The notes under the pieces were generated by a model, which was given only the letters and a program-made list of their open reading frames with translations, made no database searches and was not told the origin of the DNA. Of a stretch of DNA of 64,000 nt, positions 28,424 through 36,576 are shown in pieces; the first letter of the stretch is position 1; every line of letters begins with the position of its first letter. The translations under genes and the position numbers were made by a program. The DNA is from Cyclobacteriaceae bacterium (GTDB taxonomy: Bacteria; Bacteroidota; Bacteroidia; Cytophagales; Cyclobacteriaceae): contig JAEUUJ010000086.1 in NCBI GenBank assembly GCA_016786495.1, positions 1-64,000 of the forward strand, read 5' to 3'.

Positions 28424-29119
28424 CTAGCGCATACTAAATGCGATGTACAATTGGGCGCATGAATTCTTTGCATCACCCACGAGGTCTTGCGCCTCATTTG
28501 AGTCTGCTAATTCTCTTAAGCCTTTTGAATACCGGACACCAATCTGTGTGGATCCGAAATTAAGCCCTACGCCACCGGCCAAACCGAAGTCCCACGAGCG
28601 GAAGCTGTCGCGGTCCAATTCATCGAAGGTGTCGGTATCCCCGTCAACGTCAATGTTAGCGCTCAATAAATAGCCCCAATATGGGCCAAAATGAAGTTCT
28701 GCAACCGATCCGAGTTTGAATACGGCCAATACAGGTACTTCCAGATAATTCAGGTTAAATTTAGCATCACCTTCACCCATCAACAGGTTGTCATATGTGG
28801 TGCGCGTGCCTTTTGTGGAATACAAAAGCTCTGGCTGAATGGCGAACACTTCAGACGAGAACAGCTGCGCATACAGACCCACGTTAAAGCCGAAGCGTGC
28901 GTTTTCATCGTCTACGTCATCTACATACAGGTTGCTGACGTTCAAGCCGCCTTTAATACCCGCCCGTGCGGTAGACGTTGTTGTTGTTTCGGTTGTAGTT
29001 GTTGTGGTGGTTGAATACGTGGTGCTGCTCGTATCCTGCGCCATGGCGAGGTTAGCGATAACACCCAAAAGGAAGATGAGTAAAAAACCCACTATGAGAA
29101 ATTTTGATTTTGAAAACAT
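28424..29119 (-). CDS. PorT-like outer-membrane beta-barrel protein
   Basis: A 231-residue protein with a Sec signal (cleavage near LAMAQ), a threonine-rich stretch of about 20 residues (TTTTTTTETTTTST), then an eight-strand-type barrel (GIKGGLNVSNLY, PELLYSTKGTR, YLEVPVLAVFKLG, AGGVGLNFG) ending in a strand. This fits the outer-membrane beta-barrel/PorT family common in Bacteroidota. Its promoter region carries a TGGCTC -24-like box and a palindrome at 29247-29264. A strong terminator follows. It sits between the regulator operon and the kinase genes and may be an envelope target or sensor, which is inference. Confidence 0.8.
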   Translation of the reverse strand: MFSKSKFLIVGFLLIFLLGVIANLAMAQDTSSTTYSTTTTTTTETTTTSTARAGIKGGLNVSNLYVDDVDDENARFGFNVGLYAQLFSSEVFAIQPELLYSTKGTRTTYDNLLMGEGDAKFNLNYLEVPVLAVFKLGSVAELHFGPYWGYLLSANIDVDGDTDTFDELDRDSFRSWDFGLAGGVGLNFGSTQIGVRYSKGLRELADSNEAQDLVGDAKNSCAQLYIAFSMR

Positions 29120-29148
29120 ATCCGTTTGTTTTGGTACACTTCTCTCGC

Positions 29149-29164
29149 TGTAAATCTTGAGCCA
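29149..29164 (-). promoter_or_regulatory. -24/-12-like promoter of the barrel gene
   Basis: On the minus strand TGGCTCA-N4-TTAC at normal spacing. Predicted start near 29138 leaves about 19 bases before the ATG at 29119. Confidence 0.4.
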
Positions 29165-29246
29165 AAAAACAAATGCAGAGATTTGCTGTTTTTGAGGGGT
29201 GGGATTTAAAAAGCTGTGTTTTTGGAAAGATTTTTGTCACACCCCA

Positions 29247-29264
29247 TGTAGAAACGTGTCCACA
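29247..29264. promoter_or_regulatory. Stress-palindrome site 4
   Basis: TGTAGAAACGTGTCCACA, an imperfect copy of TGTRGAA-N4-TTCYACA, in the divergent spacer. It ends two bases before the kinase start at 29267, so it more likely serves the barrel gene, whose -24-like box is 83 bases away. Confidence 0.5.
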
Positions 29265-29266
29265 GC

Positions 29267-31090
29267 ATGAAGAATATTTACATTAGGTTCATATTTTTAT
29301 CCACGCTGATCGTGCTGATATTCATCAGCCTGATGACGTACCGTAACCTCAACAATTATATCAACGAGGTTAAGCTCGTTCGCCACTCGAGCGTGGTGTT
29401 CAGGCTGGTCGAAAATGTGTTGTCTGCCGTGAAAGATGCGGAAACCGGTCATCGCGGTTTTCAACTAACCAAAGATTCCAGTTACCTCGAGCCCTATCAC
29501 GCGTCTATCCGCGAGCTGCCGGATATGTTGCGCGACCTTGATAGCCTCGTTCAGGACAATTTTTTGCAAAGCCGGCATGTGGATACGCTGCAGTTGCTCA
29601 TCAACGATCAGTATCTGCTCATCAGTCGCATTCTTTCCAATGCCGAGCGAAGTTCCTTGTACATGGACCGTTACGAAAGTAAACTGCTAAAGGATGGTAA
29701 GGAAAACATGACGCGCATCCGGAATGTCATTAGCAGAATCCGAAGCGTGGAAGAAGAGCTTTATACCAACCGAATCGCTACGGAGGAAGGCTACCGAAAC
29801 ATTGCACCGTTTTCACTCCTCGCATTCTCCATCATCTCGGTGTTCGGAGTAGCATTTTTGTTTTCGCGTGTGATGGGTGCGCTTGACCAGAAACGAATGG
29901 CTGAAATTGGCTTGAAAGAAAATTTAAAGACGCTGGAGCGGGAAGTATCCGAGAAACAATTCGCCCAGCGTACGATCCAGAATATTCTTGATCACTCGCT
30001 TGACGGAATCATGGCGTTTTCCTCCGTGCGTGACGAGCAGGGTGAGATTGTCGACTTTCAGTGGTTGTTAGCCAACTTCATCAGTGCGCAAACGCTCGGC
30101 CGCGGCAAAGGCGATCTTGCCGGTAAGCGACTGCTGGACGTGGTGCCGGATGCTAAAAAATCTGGATTGTTTCAGATTTATAAGGGTGTTGTGGATACCA
30201 GTGTCTCCCAGCAGTTCGAACGTGAGTTTGATTTTTCCGGCGAAGTAAGGTGGTTTTATATGGCTGCGGTGAAGCTCGATGATGGGCTCATCGTAACGTA
30301 TACCGATGTAACCGAGAAAAACGTAGCGGAATCCAGGCTTACACAATATGCGGAAGAACTGAAGCGCTCCAATCAGGACCTGGAGCAATTTGCGTATGTA
30401 GCGTCACACGACCTACAGGAACCGCTTCGGAAGATTCGCGCGTTTGGCGATCGGCTTGCCGCACGGTATGAAGATAAACTTGATGAAGTAGGCGTAGAGT
30501 ACATCAGCCGCATGCAGCAAGCGTCTGCCCGCATGCAAAAATTGATCGAGGATCTCTTGTCGTTCTCGCGCATCTCAAGCGGGCATGATCAATTCGCGCG
30601 GGTAGATCTTACCGCGGTTGTCAACGAAGTGGTGGATGATATCGAAGGTCAGATTCTCCGGGAGAAGGCAAAGGTGGGTGTACGGGAGATCGCAGAGATA
30701 ACGGGTGATCGGGGTCAGATCAGACGGTTGTTTCAAAACCTCATCAGCAATGCAATCAAATTTCATAAACCGGGAGCCTTGCCGGTGGTGGAAATTTTCG
30801 GAAGTGTTGTGACGGGCACTGAAGCTGAGAAAGAATTTGGATTTCCGCTTTCCGAAAGTTCATACGTTCGGATTGTTGTGAAAGACAACGGCATCGGCTT
30901 CGATGAGAAATACGCAGAAAAGATATTTAATATTTTCCAGCGCCTGCAGGGCAGGGCGGAATATGAAGGAACCGGTATCGGTCTTGCGATCTGCCGGAAA
31001 ATTATGTCGAACCACCGTGGATATATCCGGGCCCAAAGCGTGATCAACGAAGGTTCGGAATTTATCCTCATATTCCCATACGCCCGGTAA
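29267..31090 (+). CDS. CHASE3-PAS sensor histidine kinase
   Basis: A 607-residue membrane kinase. Helix 1 (about 8-24) and helix 2 (181-201) flank a CHASE3 extracytoplasmic domain with the typical AVKDAETGHRGFQLT segment near 54-68. A PAS domain (about 235-345) leads to HisKA with YVASHDLQEPLRK (H381) and an ATPase with DNGIGFD (near 540) and GTGIGLA (near 568). It senses an envelope or external signal. The catalytic half is very similar in layout to the kinase at 9655. The REC-kinase gene begins 32 bases downstream, so the pair is probably co-transcribed. Confidence 0.9.
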   Translation: MKNIYIRFIFLSTLIVLIFISLMTYRNLNNYINEVKLVRHSSVVFRLVENVLSAVKDAETGHRGFQLTKDSSYLEPYHASIRELPDMLRDLDSLVQDNFLQSRHVDTLQLLINDQYLLISRILSNAERSSLYMDRYESKLLKDGKENMTRIRNVISRIRSVEEELYTNRIATEEGYRNIAPFSLLAFSIISVFGVAFLFSRVMGALDQKRMAEIGLKENLKTLEREVSEKQFAQRTIQNILDHSLDGIMAFSSVRDEQGEIVDFQWLLANFISAQTLGRGKGDLAGKRLLDVVPDAKKSGLFQIYKGVVDTSVSQQFEREFDFSGEVRWFYMAAVKLDDGLIVTYTDVTEKNVAESRLTQYAEELKRSNQDLEQFAYVASHDLQEPLRKIRAFGDRLAARYEDKLDEVGVEYISRMQQASARMQKLIEDLLSFSRISSGHDQFARVDLTAVVNEVVDDIEGQILREKAKVGVREIAEITGDRGQIRRLFQNLISNAIKFHKPGALPVVEIFGSVVTGTEAEKEFGFPLSESSYVRIVVKDNGIGFDEKYAEKIFNIFQRLQGRAEYEGTGIGLAICRKIMSNHRGYIRAQSVINEGSEFILIFPYAR

Positions 31091-31122
31091 TCGAGTAAAC
31101 AGAACTAAAGAAGCTTTTAATT

Positions 31123-32568
31123 ATGAGACAACATATACGTGTTCTGCTGATTGAAGATGACGAAGATGATGTAATGCTGGCGAAGGAATACTTGTCAGAC
31201 AGTGAAAACTTTAAGTTTGAACTGGAGTGGATTGCCGAAACCGACAAGGCGCGCGAAAAAATGACTGAAAACGCGCACGATGTGATTCTGGTAGATTACC
31301 GGTTGGGCAGTGAAACCGGGCTTGATCTCATCAAATATGCGCAGGAAAAAGGAGTGTTAACACCGTGTATCTTGCTGACGGGACAGGGCGATTTAAAAGT
31401 TGACATTGACGCAAGCCGGTTTGGTGCAGCAGATTATCTGGTGAAAACTGATCTTGATGCATCCATGCTTGAGCGAAGTATTCGGTACGCGCTTTCGCAG
31501 TCGCACGTAATCCGCGAGCTGGATGAAAAGGAGAAGAAATACCGGTCGCTGTTCGAACGATCAATTGACCCGATCTTCCTGGCGAACATCAACTTTAAGC
31601 TGCTGGATGTAAACGAGTCGTTCCTGAATTTTTTTGGTTACTCGGATGAGGAGTCGCGTGCGCTGGGGTTATCACAAATTTTCGCTGACGGGAATGATTA
31701 CGAATATTTACTGTCGGAACTTAAGCAAGAAGAACAGGTCAAAGATTTTGAAGTCGTGCTGGTGAACAGCAGGGGTGAGAAAAGAATCTGCATGATCAAC
31801 TGTGTGTTTATCCCCGATCAGAGTTCCGATTTTTGCTGCTACCAGGGAATTATCTATGACCTGACGTTACGCAAGAAAGCAGAGAAAGACATGCTGGTGG
31901 CCGAACGTTTGTCCATGACGGGTAAACTCGCCAGAACCATTGCGCACGAAGTGCGAAATCCGCTAACCAACCTGAACCTCGCGCTGGAACACCTGCGCGA
32001 TGAAATGCCGAAGGATAACGAGTCTGTAAAGCTTTACAGCGAGATCATTGAGCGAAATGCAAAGCGCATCGATACGCTGATCACGGAGATGTTAAATTCT
32101 TCCAAACCGAAAGATTTGAATCTGGAGCTGGCGGATGTAACCGACATTCTGAACGAAACGATCGCGCTGGCTACCGATAGTATCAACCTGAATCAGATTA
32201 AGCTGAAGAAAACGTTTCAAGAGAATCTTCCGCGCATATTGGTAGATCGGGAGAAGCTGAAGATTGCTTTCCTGAACATCATCGTGAATGCCATCGAAGC
32301 CATGGAGCGCGGTACAGGCGAACTCTCGGTGGATGTGAAGCGCGTGGAGCACACCATCGTTGTCACGATTTCGGATAACGGAAAGGGAATTCCTGCTGAG
32401 GATATTGAGAAACTGTTCGATCCCTTCTTCACCGAAAAGCCCGGTGGCATGGGCCTTGGGTTGACGTCAACCAAAAATATCATCAGCAGCCATAACGCTG
32501 CCATTGAAGTGGAAAGCAAGGTACAGAAGGGCACCTCGTTTATTATCTATTTTAAGCTGGCAGAGTAA
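31123..32568 (+). CDS. REC-PAS-histidine kinase (NtrB-like transmitter)
   Basis: A 481-residue soluble protein. The N-terminal receiver has D11-D13, phosphoacceptor D58 and K108. A PAS domain (about 135-255) with an atypical cysteine pair (FCCYQG) follows, then a HisKA domain with TIAHEVRNPL (H275) and an ATPase with N-box FLNIIVNAIEAME and DNGKGIP. The HEVRNPLTNL box is of the NtrB type, unlike the SHDLQEPLRK boxes of the other two kinases, so it is the likeliest partner of the NtrC-type regulator at 26759. The receiver may accept phosphate from the kinase at 29267, giving a relay. The stop TAA abuts the stop of the convergent DUF4142 gene without spacer. Confidence 0.9.
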   Translation: MRQHIRVLLIEDDEDDVMLAKEYLSDSENFKFELEWIAETDKAREKMTENAHDVILVDYRLGSETGLDLIKYAQEKGVLTPCILLTGQGDLKVDIDASRFGAADYLVKTDLDASMLERSIRYALSQSHVIRELDEKEKKYRSLFERSIDPIFLANINFKLLDVNESFLNFFGYSDEESRALGLSQIFADGNDYEYLLSELKQEEQVKDFEVVLVNSRGEKRICMINCVFIPDQSSDFCCYQGIIYDLTLRKKAEKDMLVAERLSMTGKLARTIAHEVRNPLTNLNLALEHLRDEMPKDNESVKLYSEIIERNAKRIDTLITEMLNSSKPKDLNLELADVTDILNETIALATDSINLNQIKLKKTFQENLPRILVDREKLKIAFLNIIVNAIEAMERGTGELSVDVKRVEHTIVVTISDNGKGIPAEDIEKLFDPFFTEKPGGMGLGLTSTKNIISSHNAAIEVESKVQKGTSFIIYFKLAE

Positions 32569-33147
32569 TTAGTTCAAGCGGTTATAGCAGGCCGATACGA
32601 GATCGAGATTCCTGCGGAGGCGTGGCAGCGTTGTGCCCGACCACTCGCGTAAGTCGGCATCATGGGCTTCAGTCGCTGCTGTTTCGAGGTTTTTGATCGA
32701 ATCTTTGTAACGGGTTAACACTTCATCACACCACTTTTTGTTGAATTCGGCAGATTCGTTTTTAAGCTCGTCAATTTTCATTCGGGCACTGCGTTCTTCC
32801 GTAGACGGTATCGTGATCACCCGTTTTGCAGCATACGCAGTTAAATCGGCCAGTAACATGGCGTGTTCGTTCTTAATGTGCAAGGCGATATTCTTTACTT
32901 CCTGATCGCGGGTTTTTTCGATGGCCAGATCCGCCAGCCTGATTTGTGCCAAGCTTGACGCAACGGATGCGGTTACAATTTTTGCGTCCTTACGGGCAGT
33001 GTTTGATGTAAACTTTTCAAGATTTTTCTCATCGGCCATTTTTTTACTGTCTACCTGCGACTCGCGCGGAGTACAAGACGAAGCGAGTAACGCAATCAGG
33101 ATGATGATTGAGAACGTGTTGAGTGTATCGCGCCTGGCCGGCTTCAT
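32569..33147 (-). CDS. DUF4142 lipoprotein
   Basis: A 192-residue lipoprotein: signal ending in LLASSC (C25), then a four-helix ferritin-like fold typical of DUF4142 (ASSLAQIRLADLAIEKTRDQEVKNIALHIKNEHAMLLADL in pieces at 64-104). Family members are found with stress genes; no enzymatic activity is known. The ATG overlaps the stop of the DUF2383 gene by four bases (33144-33147), so the two are coupled. Its TAA directly abuts the TAA of the plus-strand kinase. Confidence 0.8.
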   Translation of the reverse strand: MKPARRDTLNTFSIIILIALLASSCTPRESQVDSKKMADEKNLEKFTSNTARKDAKIVTASVASSLAQIRLADLAIEKTRDQEVKNIALHIKNEHAMLLADLTAYAAKRVITIPSTEERSARMKIDELKNESAEFNKKWCDEVLTRYKDSIKNLETAATEAHDADLREWSGTTLPRLRRNLDLVSACYNRLN

Positions 33148-33641
33148 TTAAATGACCCGGCTTCAAATTCTGCCTGCCGGAGTTTCAGGTTTGCATCGCG
33201 GTAAGCCCGGATTACATCATGCGAGGCTCGCTGCAATTGGGCCTGGCGATAAATCATATCAAATGCTTCCACGACCAGGTCTTGTTCCCGGATGGCGCTT
33301 TTATAGGCTTTCACGGCAGCGTCTTCCCCAAATTCACAAGAATTAAGAATGGATTGACGGTCTTTGCCGGTAAAGGATGTGCGGAGTTCCATCCAGACGT
33401 GATAGATTTTTCCGGCCATCGTATTCTCACCGAATTTCGGATCACCTCCAAGTTGCAGGATGATCCGGCTCAGATCTACAATATTCTTTTTACTTTCTTC
33501 AGCCATATTCCTGAACATAATCTTCAGGTCGGCATCTTTACTTTCCTGAATCGCCAGGGTGTAGCCATCAGCCCGGTCTGTGTTGATTTTCAACAGGTCG
33601 TTCAGTACTTCAATCGTTTTATCGCGCTGCCTCGTTTTCAT
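33144..33641 (-). CDS. DUF2383 (PA2169) family four-helix-bundle protein
   Basis: A 165-residue protein made of amphipathic helices, with ADGYTLAIQESKDADLK and a final helix rich in charged residues, matching the ferritin-like DUF2383/PA2169 family. ATG at 33641 (MKTRQRDK) is chosen; the frame is open to 33806, but the extra residues look non-coding. A divergent copy lies at 33763-34251. Conserved Glu residues such as E84 and E142 could bind metal, but this is not proved. Confidence 0.8.
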   Translation of the reverse strand: MKTRQRDKTIEVLNDLLKINTDRADGYTLAIQESKDADLKIMFRNMAEESKKNIVDLSRIILQLGGDPKFGENTMAGKIYHVWMELRTSFTGKDRQSILNSCEFGEDAAVKAYKSAIREQDLVVEAFDMIYRQAQLQRASHDVIRAYRDANLKLRQAEFEAGSFK

Positions 33642-33762
33642 ACTCCTCACGTTTGAATCTTCCTCGCTAAAAAAATTATACCAATTGAAAAATGTTAAGA
33701 ATTGCATGATGATACGTGTAGTTCCTGTAGAGTAAATGACATGATGGTATAGAAAATCGCAC

Positions 33763-34251
33763 TCAAATAATCTGATTGTTCTTGACAAGCTCGTGGTATT
33801 GGTCACGCTTGGCTTTAATCATGTCGTGTGTTTTAGTTACGATCTCCTGCTGGGATTCCAGGAGTCGGATATCATCCGGCGTGAGGGTGCCGGGATGCGT
33901 GAGGGCTTCGCGGTAGCACGTTACCATTGCGTCTTCCCCTTTTTCACAAATGTCGAGCAACGAGTAGTTTGGATGGGCTGACAACGTAAGCTTCAGGTCA
34001 ATCCAGATCTTATAGAGCGTCCCCTCAAATGACGTGCGATCGGCCGGAACTTCACCCTCGGGAGTAATTTGTGCTGTCAGATCAGCGATACACTGTTCAC
34101 TTTCGCGGATAATTTCGGAGAAAGTAGAAGATAGTCCCGATTCCTGCGGCCGAAGCCGCAGCGTGGCGTTTTGATATTCTGAAATTCTGTCGCGGTGTGC
34201 GCGAATCAGATCATTGAACGTTTCAATATTTCCCGGCTGTCCCATACCCAT
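33763..34251 (-). CDS. DUF2383-like four-helix-bundle protein, paralogue
   Basis: A 162-residue helical protein sharing the layout of the neighbour at 33144: an N-terminal IETFNDLIRAHRDRISEYQNA helix, a KIWIDLKLTL segment matching VWMELRTSF, and CEKGEDAMVTCYREAL matching CEFGEDAAVKAYKSAI. It is clearly a diverged duplicate. It is followed 121 bases later by the other copy, so it may have its own transcript. Function unknown; the family is linked with stress genes. Confidence 0.75.
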   Translation of the reverse strand: MGMGQPGNIETFNDLIRAHRDRISEYQNATLRLRPQESGLSSTFSEIIRESEQCIADLTAQITPEGEVPADRTSFEGTLYKIWIDLKLTLSAHPNYSLLDICEKGEDAMVTCYREALTHPGTLTPDDIRLLESQQEIVTKTHDMIKAKRDQYHELVKNNQII

Positions 34252-34286
34252 CTATCTTTGTTGAAACGAGAAAAAATTATTTAAAG

Positions 34287-34314
34287 AAAAGGGCACTAGC
34301 GCCAGTGCCCTTTT
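34287..34314 (-). terminator. Bidirectional-type terminator at the end of the YXWGXW gene
   Basis: Stem GGGCACT / AGTGCCC with loop AGCGCC, flanked by AAAA and TTTT. The stop codon of the YXWGXW gene (34296-34298) is inside the hairpin. Confidence 0.8.
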
Positions 34315-34595
34315 ACATATCGCCAGCCTCTGCTGGTTTGAATCCAGTGTCCGTCAACCCAAGTTCTTCCGGGCCGTGCCGGAACCACCCAGTATCCTTC
34401 ACGGTATACATACGCCCGTTTCGGCCGGTTGTAGTGCCATGCCCCGTTTACCCAAACATAGTTGGGGCCGGGTGACGCAGGAACAACTACCACCGGTTCG
34501 GCCGGACGTGTAGCAACCGTGTCAGACACGCACGAGCTTAGTGTGACTGTCGCCACAAACGCGCTTGCGGATAGAATTCTGATGATTGTTTTCAT
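34296..34595 (-). CDS. YXWGXW repeat lipoprotein
   Basis: A 99-residue lipoprotein with signal ending TLSSC (C22). The mature part carries tandem aromatic repeats of the YXWGXW type: YVWVNGAWHYN, YREGYWVVP, TWVDGHWIQ and RYVKGHWR. Such repeats are found in small Bacteroidota and proteobacterial envelope lipoproteins of unknown role. It is the last gene of a probable three-gene operon (DUF2267, DUF1328, this gene); its stop codon lies inside the terminator hairpin. Confidence 0.8.
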   Translation of the reverse strand: MKTIIRILSASAFVATVTLSSCVSDTVATRPAEPVVVVPASPGPNYVWVNGAWHYNRPKRAYVYREGYWVVPARPGRTWVDGHWIQTSRGWRYVKGHWR

Positions 34596-34621
34596 TTGTT
34601 CGTGATGTTAATGCTTCGTGA

Positions 34622-34792
34622 TTATCGCTTCCGGAAAATGGTCGCGCCAAAAATCAACGCAAGAAGAAACAACACGATGAAGATGAAGAACAGAACTTGT
34701 GCGATTGATGCCGCACCTTCTGCAATTCCGCCAAATCCAAAAAGAGCCGCTACAATAGCGATAATAAAAAAGATAACTGCCCAGCGTAACAT
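34622..34792 (-). CDS. DUF1328 (YtjA family) small membrane protein
   Basis: A 56-residue protein starting [20 protein letters not shown] and ending in IFRKR. Two hydrophobic helices with the [15 protein letters not shown] linker are diagnostic of the DUF1328/YtjA family, which is stress-induced in many bacteria. Found by reading the minus strand of the spacer between two annotated genes; it lies 53 bases after the DUF2267 gene and 26 bases before the YXWGXW gene. Confidence 0.88.
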   Translation of the reverse strand: MLRWAVIFFIIAIVAALFGFGGIAEGAASIAQVLFFIFIVLFLLALIFGATIFRKR

Positions 34793-34845
34793 AAATTATT
34801 GAGTTTAGTTGATGAATGTGATTTTAATATGTCTGGAAGATTTAT

Positions 34846-35295
34846 TTAGGCAGCATCTTCCATGGCAGCTGCTTGCTTGATTTCTTCGGCTATCGTATAG
34901 CGTAACAGGTTTAGACCCAACAGTCCGAAGAACTTATCTAATTTTTTAACGACCCGCAGGACGGTGTTTAATGCGTCAATTTCACTCGAAAACAGCCTTT
35001 TTTCCCTTAGCGTTTGTTTGTAGACCTGATCCGCCAACTCATCCAGGTGGTTGATTGATGCCTCTTTCTCATCGTAGCGCCATCCGCTGACCAGCAACAA
35101 CTGGAATACATCGGGCAATTTTCGAATGAGCTGTGAGGCTTGCTCGTGCGTTAAGGTTTTCCGCAATTGCGAAAGCACGCACCGAACAATGGTCACAACC
35201 TGTTGAGTGGAGTCAGCGCCAAGCTCATTTTTTACTTCCTTGAAAAAACGCACAGCCTGCTCTTCCGGTGTTACAAGTTTAGCAAAGGTTGTCAT
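34846..35295 (-). CDS. DUF2267 domain-containing protein
   Basis: A 149-residue helical protein. The segment from residue 13 to 95 (VRFFKEVKNELGADSTQQ, CVLSQLRKTLTHEQASQLI, LPDVFQLLLVSGW) matches DUF2267, a family seen beside CsbD, YtxH and other stress genes. ATG 35295 (MTTFAKLV) is preferred over the open frame to 35328. No good -24 element is seen for it on the minus strand. First gene of the operon that continues with DUF1328 and YXWGXW. Confidence 0.75.
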   Translation of the reverse strand: MTTFAKLVTPEEQAVRFFKEVKNELGADSTQQVVTIVRCVLSQLRKTLTHEQASQLIRKLPDVFQLLLVSGWRYDEKEASINHLDELADQVYKQTLREKRLFSSEIDALNTVLRVVKKLDKFFGLLGLNLLRYTIAEEIKQAAAMEDAA

Positions 35296-35388
35296 CGTAT
35301 TTTGGTTGTTTCCTAACCACCTATACATCTTCGTACCATTCAGGGATGTAGCTTTTATTCGTTTTTTAATGGCCGGAAGCCAGTTTCA

Positions 35389-35406
35389 TGTAGAATGTTC
35401 TCCCCG
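35389..35406. promoter_or_regulatory. Stress-palindrome site 5 (variant)
   Basis: TGTAGAATGTTCTCCCCG. It matches 15 of 18 bases of the reverse complement of the 41994 site (TGTAGAAAGTTCTCCACC), so these two form a subclass in which GAA and TTC are two bases apart. Confidence 0.45.
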
Positions 35407-35533
35407 GATACTGGCACAATTCTACAAGAAGCAGATTCGTCATATCGAGCGGCCGTTCGCTGAAACGTTTTTAAAGAATTGTTTTAGGCAATAAACGGTT
35501 GCAAAGACAGATCACCTCCCGGCATTACGCAAC

Positions 35534-35549
35534 TGGCACATGCTTTTCT
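35534..35549 (+). promoter_or_regulatory. -24/-12-like promoter of the ytxH-csbD-ompA operon
   Basis: TGGCACA-N4-TTTC with normal sigma-54 spacing. Predicted start near 35560 gives a leader of about 53 bases, longer than for the other sites. Confidence 0.5.
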
Positions 35550-35612
35550 TCTACCGGCTTCAGGAATCCGTCTGAAAGGCGGAGTTAACTCAATCACTTA
35601 AAAACAAAAATT

Positions 35613-35873
35613 ATGAACGCAAAAAGTCTAATCGGAGGATTACTCGCAGGGGCAGCACTCGGTGTTGCCGCAGGCATTCTTCTCGCACCCGCAAGCGGTG
35701 CACAAACCCGTAAAAGCCTGGTGAAAGGTTCTGCTAAGTTGAAAGACGAACTATTGAGTTCTGTAGAAGAGTCGCTTGATGCGCTCCGCGAACAGTTCAA
35801 TTCAAAAATCGATCGCCTCGCAAAGCAGGGAAAGGAAACCATCAACCACACCAGTGAACGCGTAAAAGTTTAA
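35613..35873 (+). CDS. YtxH domain-containing protein
   Basis: An 86-residue protein with an N-terminal glycine/alanine-rich membrane helix followed by [14 protein letters not shown], the YtxH signature, and an amphipathic tail ([21 protein letters not shown]). Paralogue of the gene at 20831. It is the first gene of a probable operon with csbD (19 bases downstream), the coiled-coil lipoprotein and the OmpA-family gene. A -24/-12-like element precedes it. Confidence 0.85.
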   Translation: MNAKSLIGGLLAGAALGVAAGILLAPASGAQTRKSLVKGSAKLKDELLSSVEESLDALREQFNSKIDRLAKQGKETINHTSERVKV

Positions 35874-35892
35874 CACTAAAACAATCATCACC

Positions 35893-36078
35893 ATGAACAA
35901 ACTTGAATTGAAGGGAACCTGGAACGAAGCTAAAGGCAAACTGAAGCAGAAATACGGTGAGCTCACCGATGATGATTTGACGTTTGCGGAAGGCAAGGAA
36001 GATGAATTGCTCGGCCGTTTGCAGAAACGCCTGGGTAAGACAAAGGAAGATATCAGAAAAGAACTGGCCGATTTATAG
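35893..36078 (+). CDS. CsbD family stress protein
   Basis: A 61-residue protein with the CsbD signature: [22 protein letters not shown] followed by [19 protein letters not shown] (read from residues 8-29 and 33-51). CsbD is a sigma-B-dependent general-stress protein in Bacillus with no known activity. Here it lies behind ytxH and ahead of two envelope genes. An imperfect hairpin (36093-36117) follows the stop. Confidence 0.92.
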   Translation: MNKLELKGTWNEAKGKLKQKYGELTDDDLTFAEGKEDELLGRLQKRLGKTKEDIRKELADL

Positions 36079-36092
36079 TCAGTGTACAGGAT

Positions 36093-36117
36093 GCAGCCCG
36101 GAATTGTTCCGGACTGC
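36093..36117 (+). terminator. Intercistronic hairpin after csbD, possible attenuator
   Basis: Eleven-base arms GCAGCCCGGAA / TTCCGGACTGC with one mismatch and a TTG loop. No T tract follows, so it may stabilise the csbD message 3' end or reduce read-through. Confidence 0.45.
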
Positions 36118-36153
36118 AACACCCTGTCAGTAAAACAACCAAAACAACCGAAT

Positions 36154-36576
36154 ATGAAAAAAATACTCATAGTGTCAGCGTTAACACTTGCGTCGATCAG
36201 TTTTTATCAATGCACACAAACCGCTGAAAAGAAAGCTGAAAAGGCCCAGGAAGATGTTCAACGCGACATTCGAAAGGAAAAAGAAGATGTTGCGCGCCAA
36301 TTGCGAACTCTTCGCGATGACATTAACGATGACCTCGATAAACTTTCTAAAAAACTGGAAACCGCTGCGGAAAAAAGCAGGGGAGATGTCGAAGAATTAC
36401 GGGATAACCTCACCGATCAACGCATGAAGGTGGAACGCGCACTCGATCAGATTGAGTCATCGTCTGACAACACCTGGGATGATATTCAGCAAAACGCAAA
36501 AAATACAGCCAGTGACGTAAAAGTTGAGATGGAACGACTGGGTGAACGTTTGAAGGCTGTTTTTGACAACGACTAA
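36154..36576 (+). CDS. Coiled-coil lipoprotein
   Basis: A 140-residue lipoprotein: signal ending in ISFYQC (C20), then an almost entirely charged helical region (EKKAEKAQEDVQRDIRKEK onward) with heptad spacing, predicted as one long coiled coil. No named family. The frame is open from 36082, but the ATG at 36154 gives the signal peptide directly and leaves the hairpin outside the gene. Its TAA overlaps the ATG of the OmpA-family gene (TAATG). It may bridge outer membrane and peptidoglycan in the manner of Lpp-type proteins; this is inference. Confidence 0.75.
   Translation: MKKILIVSALTLASISFYQCTQTAEKKAEKAQEDVQRDIRKEKEDVARQLRTLRDDINDDLDKLSKKLETAAEKSRGDVEELRDNLTDQRMKVERALDQIESSSDNTWDDIQQNAKNTASDVKVEMERLGERLKAVFDND

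Larger units (their letters stand above)
35296..35612. other. 317-base divergent spacer
   Basis: No gene found. It holds a palindrome-like site at 35389-35406, a TTCTACA half-site at 35420-35426 next to TGGCACAATTC (35412), and the -24/-12-like element at 35534-35549. The rest shows no clear structure. Confidence 0.6.

Noticed and set aside
28237-28437. Plus-strand open frame of 66 codons
   Set aside because: It spans the strong minus-strand terminator of the barrel gene (28355-28387) and its product shows no family pattern or signal.
34596-34802. Plus-strand frame of 68 codons
   Set aside because: It is the reverse strand of the DUF1328 gene, which has the clear family sequence.
36082-36153. 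Extended start of the coiled-coil lipoprotein
   Set aside because: The extension reads through the hairpin at 36093 and would hide the lipoprotein signal peptide.
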